Positions 8,598-17,771 are shown, counted from the stretch's first letter. The stretch is 64,000 nt of DNA from Mesorhizobium sp. (GCA_004020365.1 SAQR01000004.1:177837-241836); one strand, 5' to 3'. Notes: generated by a model not told the origin, from the sequence alone. Numbers and translations: made by a program.

Positions 8598-9980
8598 ATG
8601 CATACAATCGACCAAGCAAAGACGGCCATCAGTGGCATCGGCACTGCCCGCATCGCCGATCTGCGTGAGACCGAAGCAGAAGCCTTCCGCAAGGCAAGGC
8701 CGAAATCGGCAGCCAAGGTCGGCAACGGCCTGCCGGGCTTCTTCGGCGGCGTGCCGATGCACTGGATGAACGACTGGCCGACGCCGTTCCCGATACTGGT
8801 CGACAGCGCCAGAGGCGCCACTATCACTGACATCGACGGCAATCGGCTCGACGATTTCTGCCTCGGCGACACCGGCTCGATGTTCGGCCACTCGCCGCCG
8901 CCGGTCGCCCTCGCCATCCGTAGGCAGGCCGGGCGCGGCCTGACCTACATGCTGCCTTCAGAAGATGCGGTCGCTATCGGCCCGTTGCTGCAACAGCGCT
9001 TCGGCCTGCCGTTCTGGCAGATCGCGACAACGGCGACCGATGCCAACCGCTTCGCGCTGCGCGTCGCCCGCGCCATCGCCGGCCGGGAAAAGATCCTGGT
9101 CTTCAACGGCTGCTATCACGGCTCGGTCGACGAGACGATGGTGCGGCTGGTCGACGGCAAACCGGCCAACCGACCGGGACTGGCCGGCGAATTCCGCGAC
9201 CTAACCCGGGCGACCGATGTCGTCGAGTTCAACGATTTGTCGGCGCTTGAGACAGCACTCCGGGACCAGCAAATCGCCTGTGTCGTCACCGAGCCGGTGC
9301 TGACCAATTCCTGCATGGTGCTGCCCGACCCCGGCTTCCACGAGGCGCTGCGGCGTCTCACCCGCGCTGCCGGCAGCCTGCTGCTGATCGACGAGACGCA
9401 CACGATCTCGACCGGTCCCGGCGGCTACACCAGGAAACACGGCCTGGAGCCGGACTTGTTCGTGCTCGGCAAGCCGATCGCCGGCGGTGTGCCGGCCAGT
9501 GTGTGGGGGATGAGCGAAGACGTCGCCACCCGCTACGCCGACTATGTCAGAACCAAGGAACCAGGCTATTCCGGCATGGGCACGACGCTCTCGGCCAATC
9601 CGCTGCAGTTCGCAGCGATGCGCGCCACGCTCGAAGAGGTGATGACCGACGAGAACTATTGCCATATGGACCATCTGGCGCGGCGGCTCGACGCCGGGCT
9701 GACCGCCGTCATCGACCGTTACCGCCTGCCCTGGCATGTTGCCCGAGTCGGCGCCCGCGTCGAGTTCATCTGCGCACCCGGCCCGCTGAGGAATGGCGGC
9801 GAGGCGGAAACGGCGCACGCGCCGGCGCTCGAAGCGGCTATCCATGTCGCGCTGGTCAATCGCGGCGTGCTGATCGCGCCGTTCCACAACATGATGCTGA
9901 TCTCGCCGGCGACCAGCGCTGCCCAGGTGAACCGCCTGATCACCGCCTTCGGCGCGGTTGCGGCAAGGCTCGCGGCATGA
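8598..9980 (+). CDS. Class III PLP aminotransferase (glutamate-1-semialdehyde aminotransferase-like)
   Basis: 460 aa. Fold-type I aminotransferase: 'LLLIDETHTIS' carries the Asp that binds the PLP ring nitrogen and 'DLFVLGKPIAGGVPASVWG' the Schiff-base lysine. GAGAGGGG upstream fixes the start. It is followed 13 bp later by a glutamine-synthetase-like gene, so the two probably act on the same amine or amino acid. The long N-terminal extension and the neighbour argue against the haem-pathway enzyme HemL. Probable role: transamination of an amino acid or amine in nitrogen scavenging; substrate unknown. Confidence 0.8.
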   Translation: MHTIDQAKTAISGIGTARIADLRETEAEAFRKARPKSAAKVGNGLPGFFGGVPMHWMNDWPTPFPILVDSARGATITDIDGNRLDDFCLGDTGSMFGHSPPPVALAIRRQAGRGLTYMLPSEDAVAIGPLLQQRFGLPFWQIATTATDANRFALRVARAIAGREKILVFNGCYHGSVDETMVRLVDGKPANRPGLAGEFRDLTRATDVVEFNDLSALETALRDQQIACVVTEPVLTNSCMVLPDPGFHEALRRLTRAAGSLLLIDETHTISTGPGGYTRKHGLEPDLFVLGKPIAGGVPASVWGMSEDVATRYADYVRTKEPGYSGMGTTLSANPLQFAAMRATLEEVMTDENYCHMDHLARRLDAGLTAVIDRYRLPWHVARVGARVEFICAPGPLRNGGEAETAHAPALEAAIHVALVNRGVLIAPFHNMMLISPATSAAQVNRLITAFGAVAARLAA

Positions 9981-9993
9981 GACAAGCTTGCAC

Positions 9994-11415
9994 ATGAGAG
10001 AAGCGCACAAGCAAACTTTGAACGCCATCATCGCCTCGCCTTCGGGCTCGACGCTCGCCGAGGCGCAAACCTTTCTCGACGCGCATCCCGAGATCGAAGC
10101 GTTCGACATCGTGCTGACCGACGCCAATGGCGTTGGTCGTGGCAAGATCGTGCGCCGGCACGAGTTGATGAGCATCTTCGAGGGCGGCAGGCATATGCCG
10201 ATCTCGATCCTCGGCCTCGACATCACTGGCGAGGACGTGCACGAGACCGGATTGATCTGGGCGACGGGCGACGGCGACCTGCGGGCATGGCCGATCCCCG
10301 GCACGCTGGTGCCGCTTTTCGGCACACAGCCGCCGCGCGGCCAGGTGCTGATGGCGATGTACCATCTCGATGGTCAGCCGATGTCCTCCGACCCGCGCCT
10401 GGCGCTGGGCCGGCAGGTGGAGATATTGGCGGCCAAGGGCCTGCATCCGGCCGGCGCCTTCGAGCTCGAATTCTTCCTGCTCGCCAACGAGCGCGACGCC
10501 GACGGCAAGGTGCAGCCGGCGCACGCGGTGCTCGACGGCCGCCGCTCGGCCAAGACAGAGGTCTATTCCGTCGACCATCTGCACGGCATGGAGCCGCTGT
10601 TTTCCGACATCTATGCCGCGGCCAGGGTGCAAGGCATCCCGGCCGAGACGGTCATTTCCGAATATGCGCCCGGCCAATACGAACTGACGCTGAACTATCG
10701 CAAGGACGTGATGCGGGCCGCCGACGATCTCGTCATGCTGAAGCGGCTGGTGCGGGCGCAGGCGCGCCGCCACGGCGTCACTGCCTGCTTCATGGCCAAG
10801 CCGATCGAGAAATACGCCGGCTCCGGCATGCATTTCCATGTCTCGCTACAGGACAGGGCCGGCAACAACGTCTTCACTGAGGCCAGCGGCGAGACCTGGT
10901 CCTTGCCGCTGCTGCGTGGACTGGGCGGCCTCATCCAGACCATGGCCGAATCGATGCTGGTGTTTGCACCGCACGCCAATTCATGGCGGCGTTTCGTTTC
11001 GCAATCCTATGCGCCGGTGGCGCCGACCTGGGGCGTCAACAACCGCTCGGTGGCGCTGCGCGTGCCGGCGGGCGATGCGAAAAACCGGCGCATCGAGCAT
11101 CGGCCGTCCGGCGTCGATGCCAACCCTTATCTGGTGGCGGCAACCGTGCTGGCCGGCATCACCAAGGGTCTCGACGAAGGCCTCGACCCAGGCCCCGAAA
11201 CCACCGGCAATGGCTACGAATCAGCAATCTCGCGCACCACCATGCCGGTGGACTGGCGCGCCGCGATCGAGGCGGCAAGGGCCTCGACGTTCCTCAAAGG
11301 GGCGCTGGGGGAAGACCTGCACCGGACCTTCGTGGCGATCAAGCAATCCGAATATCTGCGGGTGGCGCGCACGGTCAGCGAACTGGATTATCACCTCTAT
11401 CTGCACGAGGTGTGA
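9994..11415 (+). CDS. Glutamine synthetase family protein (gamma-glutamyl-amine ligase type)
   Basis: 473 aa. Beta-Grasp N-domain ('FDIVLTDANGVGRGKIVRRHEL') and GS catalytic domain with metal and nucleotide motifs 'GSGMHFHVSLQD', 'WGVNNRSVALRVP' and 'NRRIEHRPSGVDANPYL'. It lacks the C-terminal adenylylation tyrosine region of GlnA and resembles PuuA/GlnT-type enzymes that join glutamate to an amine using ATP. Start ATG 9994 lies 13 bp after the aminotransferase stop. The context suggests a gamma-glutamylation route for an amine, then transamination. The true substrate is open. Confidence 0.8.
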   Translation: MREAHKQTLNAIIASPSGSTLAEAQTFLDAHPEIEAFDIVLTDANGVGRGKIVRRHELMSIFEGGRHMPISILGLDITGEDVHETGLIWATGDGDLRAWPIPGTLVPLFGTQPPRGQVLMAMYHLDGQPMSSDPRLALGRQVEILAAKGLHPAGAFELEFFLLANERDADGKVQPAHAVLDGRRSAKTEVYSVDHLHGMEPLFSDIYAAARVQGIPAETVISEYAPGQYELTLNYRKDVMRAADDLVMLKRLVRAQARRHGVTACFMAKPIEKYAGSGMHFHVSLQDRAGNNVFTEASGETWSLPLLRGLGGLIQTMAESMLVFAPHANSWRRFVSQSYAPVAPTWGVNNRSVALRVPAGDAKNRRIEHRPSGVDANPYLVAATVLAGITKGLDEGLDPGPETTGNGYESAISRTTMPVDWRAAIEAARASTFLKGALGEDLHRTFVAIKQSEYLRVARTVSELDYHLYLHEV

Positions 11416-11534
11416 GGCATCGCATCGCCGGTCATTCGCCCGGCGAAAGCCAGGTCTCGGCTATTTGAAGGAACCTTTCCGGGGCTTCGCTCATTCCGCA
11501 TCTGATCGCAGCAGCGGGCAAGGCCGCATCAGCC

Positions 11535-12224
11535 ATGATCGCCAGGATGCAGACAGATTCTCCACACCACGCCAAGGTGCAGGCAAGACGCTGGCCCAAG
11601 CCTGAATTGCCTGAGACGGCGGAAGACGATGGCGCAAGCACCATTCCCGAGCTCAGCGAAGTGGCGAAGGCCTGTCGCCGCTGTCCGCTGTGGCGCAACG
11701 CAACGCAGACCGTGTTCGGCGAAGGGCCTGACAAGGCCAAGGTGATCTTCGTCGGCGAACAGCCCGGCGACCAGGAGGATCTGGCTGGTAAACCATTCGT
11801 CGGGCCGGCGGGAAAGGTCTTCGACGCCATCCTCGACGATGCCGGCGTCGACCGGCTGAAAGTCTATGTCACCAATGCGGTCAAGCATTTCAAGTTCGAG
11901 CCGCGCGGCAAGCGCCGCATCCACTCGAAGCCGAACGCCGGCGAGGTGCAGGCCTGCCGCTGGTGGCTCGACAAGGAACTCGATCTGATCAAGCCCAATC
12001 TGGCGGTAGCGCTCGGCGCAACGGCGGCGCAGTCACTGCTCGGCAAGGTTGTACCGATCATGAAGATGCGCGGCGCGGTCGTGCAGCGGGATGATGGCTT
12101 GCCTGTGTTCGTCACCATCCACCCGTCCTTCATCCTGCGCATTCGCGAACCGGCCGACAAACAGGCCGAACGCGAGCGGTTCCTGCAGGACATGAAGGCG
12201 GTGAAAAAGCTGATGGCCGCCTGA
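11535..12224 (+). CDS. UdgX-type uracil-DNA glycosylase
   Basis: 229 aa member of the UDG superfamily. Motif 1 is GEQPGDQEDLAGKPF (residues 75-88) and motif 2 HPS (196-198). Residues 126-130 are KRRIH, the loop that defines UdgX, in which the histidine (here His130) attacks the abasic site and links the protein covalently to DNA (known from the mycobacterial enzyme). Iron-sulfur ligand candidates are Cys47 and Cys50 (CRRC) and Cys141; the position that is Cys in family 4 is His118 here (VTNAVKH). It stops two bases before the convergent glycerate kinase gene. Role: recognition of uracil in DNA by a suicide-like mechanism. Confidence 0.88.
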   Translation: MIARMQTDSPHHAKVQARRWPKPELPETAEDDGASTIPELSEVAKACRRCPLWRNATQTVFGEGPDKAKVIFVGEQPGDQEDLAGKPFVGPAGKVFDAILDDAGVDRLKVYVTNAVKHFKFEPRGKRRIHSKPNAGEVQACRWWLDKELDLIKPNLAVALGATAAQSLLGKVVPIMKMRGAVVQRDDGLPVFVTIHPSFILRIREPADKQAERERFLQDMKAVKKLMAA

Positions 12225-12226
12225 GC

Positions 12227-13492
12227 CTATCTGATCAGGATTGCCCTCAAATCATTGACGTTCGTCCCGGTCGGGCCGGGCACGAAGAGATCGCCGACGG
12301 CGTTGAATGCCGTCCAGGCATTGTTGCCGGCAAGCATCGCCTTGGCATCGACGCCGGCCGCCCGCATACGCGACACCGTCGAGCCGTCGGCAAAGGCGCC
12401 GGCATTGTCTTCCGAACCGTCGATGCCGTCGGTATCGGCGGCCAGCGCATGGATGCCATCCATACCGCTGATGCCAAGGGCGAAGGCAAGCAGGAATTCC
12501 GAGTTACGGCCGCCCTTGCCCTTTGCCCGAACGGTCACTGTCGTCTCGCCGCCTGACAGGATCAGCACGGGCTTTCGGAAAGGCCTGTTGCGCGTCGCCA
12601 CTTCACGGGCGATTGCCGCGTGAACACCGCCGACCTCGCGCGCCTCGCCCTCGATGGAATCGGACAGGATGACCGCCTCGATGCCATGGCGCCTGGCTTC
12701 GGCTGCGGCCGCTTCCAGCGAGACGCCGGCCGAGGCGATCAGATGCACTTCGTTACGCGAAAAACGCGGATCATCGACGCGCGGCGCATCGGCGGCCGGC
12801 GAATTGATATGCGCCATAACAGAGGCCGGCAGTTTCATGCCGTAGGCGGCGATCGATGCCAGCGCCTCTTGGCGGTTGCCGGAATCGGGAACGGTCGGGC
12901 CGGAGGCCACCAGCGCCGGATTGTCGCCGGGAATGTCGGAGACGACCAGCGACACCACCTTTGCCGGATAGGCAGCTGCCGCCAGCCTGCCACCCTTGAT
13001 CGTGGAAACATGCTTGCGGATGGTGTTCATGGCGGCGATCGGTGCGCCGGAGGCAAGCAGCGCCTCGTTGACGGCGATCTCGTCGGCCAGCGTCAGACCT
13101 TCGGCAGGCGACGGCAGCAGCGCCGAGCCGCCGCCTGAGATGAGCGCCACGACCAGATCGTCCGCGGTCAGACCCTGCACCTTTTCGAGCAGCCGGCGCG
13201 ACGCTTCGAGCCCGGCGGCATCCGGCACCGGATGCGCCGCCTCGATAATCTCGATGCGTTGGCAGGTCGCGCCATAGCCGTAACGGGTGACGACCAGCCC
13301 TTCGATCGGCCCGTCCCACACTTTTTCGAAAGCCGCCGCCATCTGCGCCGAGCCTTTTCCTGCGCCGATGACGATGGTGCGCCCCTTCGGCATTGCCGGC
13401 AAATGGTCCCTGATCGTCCTCTGGGGATCAGCGGCGGCAACGGCGGCATTGAAGATGGCGGCGAGGAAGGTCTTGGGATCGATCTCTGTCAT
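12227..13492 (-). CDS. Glycerate 2-kinase (MOFRL/GckA type)
   Basis: 421 aa. N-terminal DUF4147 domain with 'IVIGAGKGSAQMA' and 'ALISGGGSALLPSP', then the C-terminal MOFRL domain ('SGGETTVTVRAKGKGGRNSEFLLA', 'DTDGIDGSEDNAGA'). It phosphorylates D-glycerate to 2-phosphoglycerate with ATP. Start 13492 is set by the ATGA overlap with the UPF0303 gene upstream. Glyoxylate from purine breakdown, converted to glycerate, would drain through it, which suits its position beside the purine cluster. Confidence 0.87.
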   Translation of the reverse strand: MTEIDPKTFLAAIFNAAVAAADPQRTIRDHLPAMPKGRTIVIGAGKGSAQMAAAFEKVWDGPIEGLVVTRYGYGATCQRIEIIEAAHPVPDAAGLEASRRLLEKVQGLTADDLVVALISGGGSALLPSPAEGLTLADEIAVNEALLASGAPIAAMNTIRKHVSTIKGGRLAAAAYPAKVVSLVVSDIPGDNPALVASGPTVPDSGNRQEALASIAAYGMKLPASVMAHINSPAADAPRVDDPRFSRNEVHLIASAGVSLEAAAAEARRHGIEAVILSDSIEGEAREVGGVHAAIAREVATRNRPFRKPVLILSGGETTVTVRAKGKGGRNSEFLLAFALGISGMDGIHALAADTDGIDGSEDNAGAFADGSTVSRMRAAGVDAKAMLAGNNAWTAFNAVGDLFVPGPTGTNVNDLRAILIR

Positions 13493-13992
13493 TTTGCTTC
13501 CGGCGGCAGTGCCAGCTCGCGCCCGTCGACGCCGAGGTGGCTGCACAGCGCATCGACGACGACGGAGTGATCCTCGCGTTCCGGCAGGCCCGAGACCGCG
13601 ATCACACCGATCACACCGGCGCCCTTGACCGTGACCGGAAATCCGCCGCCGGCCAGCACATAGTCAGATATATCGAGCCCCTCGCCCGGCTTGAAGCTGC
13701 GGTCGGGACGCTGCTGCTCCAGCACCATGCGGTAAGTGCTTTTCAGGAACCGCCGCACGACGTTGGTCTTGCGCCGCGCCCAGTCCGGATTGGAAGCATT
13801 CGAGCCTGGCATCGCTGCATAGAACAGCGGCCGGTCGAAGGTCCTGATGTCGACGATGATCGGCAGGTCTTCGGCTAGCGCCCGGTCGCGGATCGCCGAG
13901 CCGATCTTGAAGGCGACAGATTCGTCGAAGACGGGGAAGACAAGCGTGGCTTCCTGTTCCTTGATCAGAGCGATGTCGTCCGCAACGGCCAT
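13489..13992 (-). CDS. UPF0303 / haem-degrading-domain protein (GlcG/HbpS-like)
   Basis: 167 aa. The fold family is recognised from 'GLDISDYVLAGGGFPVTVKGAGVIGVIAVSGLPEREDHSVVVDAL', the glycine-rich core of PF03928 proteins. Members include HbpS and GlcG, but UPF0303 proteins themselves have no settled function. It is translationally coupled to glycerate kinase. GlcG-like genes often sit with glycolate/glyoxylate genes, which agrees with that neighbour. Confidence 0.8.
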   Translation of the reverse strand: MAVADDIALIKEQEATLVFPVFDESVAFKIGSAIRDRALAEDLPIIVDIRTFDRPLFYAAMPGSNASNPDWARRKTNVVRRFLKSTYRMVLEQQRPDRSFKPGEGLDISDYVLAGGGFPVTVKGAGVIGVIAVSGLPEREDHSVVVDALCSHLGVDGRELALPPEAK

Positions 13993-14067
13993 GTCGTTCC
14001 CCTGTCAACTTCGCTGCAGGCTTTGACCGATGGCTGCCGCCGGGTCAAGCCGGGACGTCTGGGATAG

Positions 14068-15381
14068 CTAAACCGCCATATCGGTCTTCATCGCCCGTCC
14101 AGCGACATAGACCTCGCGCACGGCGCGGTCGTCGCCCAGCGTCTGCAGCAGAAACAGCTCCTCCGCCAGCGTGTCCGCCGTCTCCATACGCAGCCGCATC
14201 GCCGGCGTAGCGCGGGCATCGAGGACGACGATGTCGGCATCGCTGCCCTGGTCGAGCGTGCCGATCCTTTCCACGATCGACAGCGCCTCGGCATTGCCGC
14301 GGGTGAGCTGCCAGAACGACTGGAACGGATTGAGCTTCTCGCCGTTCAGCGCGATCACCTTGTAGCCCTCATCCATGGTGCGCAGCATCGAGTAATTGGT
14401 GCCGCCACCGACATCGGTGGCGGTGGCGATGCGGAGGGCTTTGTCACGCGTGCGGTAGCGCTGATAATCGAACAGACCCGAGCCGAGGAACAGGTTCGAG
14501 GTCGGACAGAACACGGCGACCGAGCCCGTTTCCGATAGCGCATCCGCCTCGCGTTCCGACAGATGGATGCAGTGGCCGAACAGGCTTTTGCGCCCGAGCA
14601 GCCCGTATTGCTCGTAGACATCGGTATAGTCGTGCGCCTGCGGGTAGAGTTGCAGCGTAAAGGCAATCTCGGCGTGGTTTTCCGACAGATGCGTCTGCAT
14701 GTGCAGATCAGAATGTTCGCGGCAGAGCGCACCCGCCATCTCCAATTGCTCGGGTGAGGAGGTAATGGCGAAGCGCGGTGTGATGGCATAGTGCTGGCGC
14801 CCCTTGCCGTGCCACTCGGCGATCAGCGCCTTGCTGTCGTCATAGCCGGACTGCGGCGTGTCGAGCACGCCCTCCGGCGCGTTGCGATCCATCATCACCC
14901 TGCCGGCGATGTTGAGCATGTTGCGATGATGCGACTCGGCGAAGAACGCCTCGGCCGATTCCTTGTGCACCGAGCAATAGGCGGCGACCGTCGTCGTGCC
15001 GTGGCGCAGCATCTCGTCGAGGAACAGTCTGGCGATGCGGCGGCCATGCTGGGCGTTCTGGAATTTTTTCTCCTCGGGAAAAGTATAGGTGTTCAGCCAG
15101 TCGAGCAATTCGGCGCCGTATGAGGCGATGACCTGCATCTGCGGAAAATGCGCATGTGTGTCGATGAAACCAGGCAGCAGCAAATGCGGGCGGTGGTCGA
15201 TCTTTTTTACGCCTTCATCAGCCTTTTTCTCGATGTCGGCATAAGCGCCCGCGGCAACGATCCTGCCGTTGCGGAGCAGCAGGCCGCCATCGTCCTCGTA
15301 GCGCCAGGCGGAATGGTCGTCGACGGTTTCTGGCCAGCGCAGGAAGGACAGCGTGCGGCCGCGCAGGAGCGTGCTGGTCAT
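14068..15381 (-). CDS. guaD: Guanine deaminase
   Basis: 437 aa amidohydrolase: 'GFIDTHAHFPQ' (HxH zinc ligands, residues 76 and 78), 'MQTHLSENHAE', 'GHCIHLSEREADAL' and 'TDVGGGTNYSMLRTMDEGYKV' match bacterial GuaD. It hydrolyses guanine to xanthine and ammonia, feeding the xanthine dehydrogenase encoded at 18-23 kb. Start 15381 (MTSTLL) is three bases after the puuD stop and is served by a GAGGAGG inside the puuD 3' end, so the two are one operon. Confidence 0.92.
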   Translation of the reverse strand: MTSTLLRGRTLSFLRWPETVDDHSAWRYEDDGGLLLRNGRIVAAGAYADIEKKADEGVKKIDHRPHLLLPGFIDTHAHFPQMQVIASYGAELLDWLNTYTFPEEKKFQNAQHGRRIARLFLDEMLRHGTTTVAAYCSVHKESAEAFFAESHHRNMLNIAGRVMMDRNAPEGVLDTPQSGYDDSKALIAEWHGKGRQHYAITPRFAITSSPEQLEMAGALCREHSDLHMQTHLSENHAEIAFTLQLYPQAHDYTDVYEQYGLLGRKSLFGHCIHLSEREADALSETGSVAVFCPTSNLFLGSGLFDYQRYRTRDKALRIATATDVGGGTNYSMLRTMDEGYKVIALNGEKLNPFQSFWQLTRGNAEALSIVERIGTLDQGSDADIVVLDARATPAMRLRMETADTLAEELFLLQTLGDDRAVREVYVAGRAMKTDMAV

Positions 15382-15383
15382 GC

Positions 15384-16601
15384 TTATTTCCCTGCCTCCT
15401 CGAACCAAGCCGCCAACAGCGCCCGCTCCTTGTCGGTGATATGGGTGACATTGGCGGGCGGCATGGCGTGGCTGCGGCCAGCCTGCAGGTAGATCTCGCG
15501 GGCTTGCTCGGCGATACCGGCGTCCGTGTCAAGCATCACACCTTTCGGCGCGTGATAGATGCCTTCGTAGGATGGCTCCTGCGCATGGCACATCGAGCAG
15601 CGGCCAAGCACCGTGTCGCGCACTGCGGGAAAATGTGCCGAGGCGATGTAGACCTGTGCCGTCGAGGACGCCTTGAGTTCGCCGGTCAGCACTTTCGGCG
15701 CCGTCGACAGCCAGATAATGACGACGAACAGCACGGCGGCAGCCAGCCAGGTCCAGGTCGGGTTGCCTTTGCGCGCATGCCTAGTGTTGAAATAGTGCCG
15801 GATCAGCACGCCGATGCCGAACACCAGCGACGCGATCACCCAGTTGAATTCTGTGCCGAACGCCAGCGGGTAGTGGTTCGACAGCATCAGGAACAGAACG
15901 GGCAGCGTCAGGTAATTGTTGTGCAGCGAGCGCTGCTTGGCGATCTTGCCGTATTTCGGATCTGGCTTCCTGCCGGCGATCAGGTCGGCGACGACGATCT
16001 TCTGGTTCGGGATGATGACCATGAAGACATTGGCCGACATGATCGTCGCGGTGATGGCGCCAAGATGCAGGAAAGCGGCGCGGCCGGTGAACAGATGGGT
16101 AAGACCCCAGGCGATGAACACCAGCACGCCATAGAGCACCAGCATCAGGCCGGTGTCGCTCCTGCCAAGCGGCGAACGGCACAGGAGATCGTAGACCACC
16201 CAGCCAACGCCGATCGTCGCCAGCGACAGCAAGATGCCTGTAGGCACCGACATGGCCAGCACGTTGGGATCGATCAGGAAGAGGTCCGCCCCGGCATAGT
16301 AGACGACGCACAGCATGGCAAAGCCCGACAGCCAGGTGGCGTAGGATTCCCATTTGAACCAGGTCAGGTGCTCAGGCATTTCGGCCGGCGCCACTAGATA
16401 TTTCTGGATGTGGTAGAAGCCGCCGCCATGCACCTGCCATTCCTCGCCGAAGGCGCCGACAGGCATGCCCGGACGTTGGCGCAAGCCGAGATCGAGGGCG
16501 ACGAAATAGAAGGACGAGCCGATCCAGGCTATGCTGGTGACGACATGCAGCCAGCGCACGGCGAAACTCAGCCAGTCCCAGAAAATTGCAAAATCCATCA
16601 T
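15384..16601 (-). CDS. puuD: Membrane urate oxidase with C-terminal cytochrome c domain
   Basis: 405 aa. About eight hydrophobic segments fill residues 1-310, starting 'FWDWLSFAVRWLHVVTSIAWIGSSFYFVALD', the PuuD/DUF989 pattern. The C-terminus holds a c-type haem site CSMCH at 335-339 and a methionine ligand candidate in 'SHAMPPAN'. Known family role: oxidation of urate to 5-hydroxyisourate with electrons passed to the respiratory chain instead of O2. It supplies the hydroxyisourate hydrolase encoded at 23203. It is divergent from a LysR gene that probably controls it. Confidence 0.92.
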   Translation of the reverse strand: MMDFAIFWDWLSFAVRWLHVVTSIAWIGSSFYFVALDLGLRQRPGMPVGAFGEEWQVHGGGFYHIQKYLVAPAEMPEHLTWFKWESYATWLSGFAMLCVVYYAGADLFLIDPNVLAMSVPTGILLSLATIGVGWVVYDLLCRSPLGRSDTGLMLVLYGVLVFIAWGLTHLFTGRAAFLHLGAITATIMSANVFMVIIPNQKIVVADLIAGRKPDPKYGKIAKQRSLHNNYLTLPVLFLMLSNHYPLAFGTEFNWVIASLVFGIGVLIRHYFNTRHARKGNPTWTWLAAAVLFVVIIWLSTAPKVLTGELKASSTAQVYIASAHFPAVRDTVLGRCSMCHAQEPSYEGIYHAPKGVMLDTDAGIAEQAREIYLQAGRSHAMPPANVTHITDKERALLAAWFEEAGK

Positions 16602-16699
16602 TGAAAAGTCGTCCCTGCCGATCGGGTGACTTTACGGACTGGAGCGTAAACGGAAAGGGCCGAGCTGCACGATGACTTTCAAAAAAAATTGGAAAATAC

Positions 16700-16713
16700 T
16701 AGGGTTATCCCTA
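16700..16713. promoter_or_regulatory. Operator-like palindrome between puuD and lysR
   Basis: TAGGG-TTAT-CCCTA, a 5-bp-arm inverted repeat in the 140-bp divergent intergenic region, 29 bp before the lysR ATG. The position fits autoregulation and control of puuD-guaD. It is short, so moderate to low confidence. Confidence 0.4.
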
Positions 16714-16741
16714 CGCAGCCGAATGAGAGCCCTAAAGCCGC

Positions 16742-17662
16742 ATGGCCTATCTCGACAACATCGCCGTCTTCGTTCGCGTCGTCGAGCTCGGCAATCTGTC
16801 GGCGGCGGGCCGCGACATGCGCATCTCGCCGGCGGTCGCTTCCAACCGCATCAAGGAGCTTGAGAAACACCTTGGTGTCAGGCTCTTCAATCGCACCACG
16901 CGGCAGTTGATGCCGACCGAGCACGGCACCGTGTTCTACTCCGGCGCCAAGCAGGTACTGGAGGCGATCACCGAGGCCGAAGCCGCCGTCTCGGCGCTTT
17001 CCGGCCAGCCGCGCGGCACCATCAAGGTGACAGCGCCGCTCGGGCTTGGCCGGCGGCTGGTGGCGTCGGGAATCCCCGATTTCCACGACAAATATCCTGA
17101 CATCGAGGTGCGGCTGAGGCTTTCGGACCACAATGTCGACATCATGAAGGAAGGCATCGACGTTGCCTTCCGGCTCGGCATCATCGAGGATTCCAGCCTC
17201 AGAATGCGCGGCATCATGGAGTGCGAACGGGTGCTGGTGGCGGCGCCGGAATATCTGGAGGCGCGCGGCGAGCCGACCGAGCCGCAGGAACTGATCGCCA
17301 GCAAACACGACTGCCTGATGCTGCGCTACGCCGGCGCGCGCGAATATGTGTGGACGCTGCAGACGGCCGACGGTCCGCGGAAGTTCGAAGTGCACGGACC
17401 CTATGACACCGACGATGGCGACGTGCTGACCGGCTGGGCGCTGTCGGGCCGCGGCATCATCAACAAGCCGCGCTTCGAGGTCGAGCCGTTCATCCGCGAC
17501 CGGCGGCTGAAGGTGATCCTGCCCGACACGCCTCCGACGCCGGTGCAGTTCGCCGCCGTCTACCCGCACAAGAAGCTGCAGGACCCGAAGGTGCGGCTGC
17601 TGCTCGACTTTATGGCCGAGCGCTGCCAACGGCTGATCAAGGATATTCTGGCCGGCAAGTGA
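16742..17662 (+). CDS. LysR-family transcriptional regulator
   Basis: 306 aa. N-terminal winged HTH ('VELGNLSAAGRDMRISPAVASNRIKELEKHLGVRLFNRTTRQLMPTEHG') and a C-terminal substrate-binding domain. It lies between the puuD-guaD operon (divergent) and the xdh operon, so it is the natural candidate regulator of purine catabolism, with a purine or urate-derived ligand. The ligand assignment is inference from position. Confidence 0.9.
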   Translation: MAYLDNIAVFVRVVELGNLSAAGRDMRISPAVASNRIKELEKHLGVRLFNRTTRQLMPTEHGTVFYSGAKQVLEAITEAEAAVSALSGQPRGTIKVTAPLGLGRRLVASGIPDFHDKYPDIEVRLRLSDHNVDIMKEGIDVAFRLGIIEDSSLRMRGIMECERVLVAAPEYLEARGEPTEPQELIASKHDCLMLRYAGAREYVWTLQTADGPRKFEVHGPYDTDDGDVLTGWALSGRGIINKPRFEVEPFIRDRRLKVILPDTPPTPVQFAAVYPHKKLQDPKVRLLLDFMAERCQRLIKDILAGK

Positions 17663-17771
17663 CGCGTGGCTCGAACGATGGTGGCAACGGCGTCCACGAT
17701 GCATCTCGCCGTTTCGTTGGTTCAGGGCTCCTTACGATATGCTAGCGCAGCGGCGCGTAGCTTGTGCCGCT

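Noticed and set aside
8598-9980. HemL, glutamate-1-semialdehyde aminotransferase of haem synthesis
   Set aside because: Rhizobia make 5-aminolevulinate by the HemA (Shemin) route, and the neighbour is an amine ligase; only the fold is shared.
9958-9993. Longer start of the glutamine-synthetase-like gene overlapping the aminotransferase
   Set aside because: Needs a TTG with no ribosome site; family members begin near ATG 9994.
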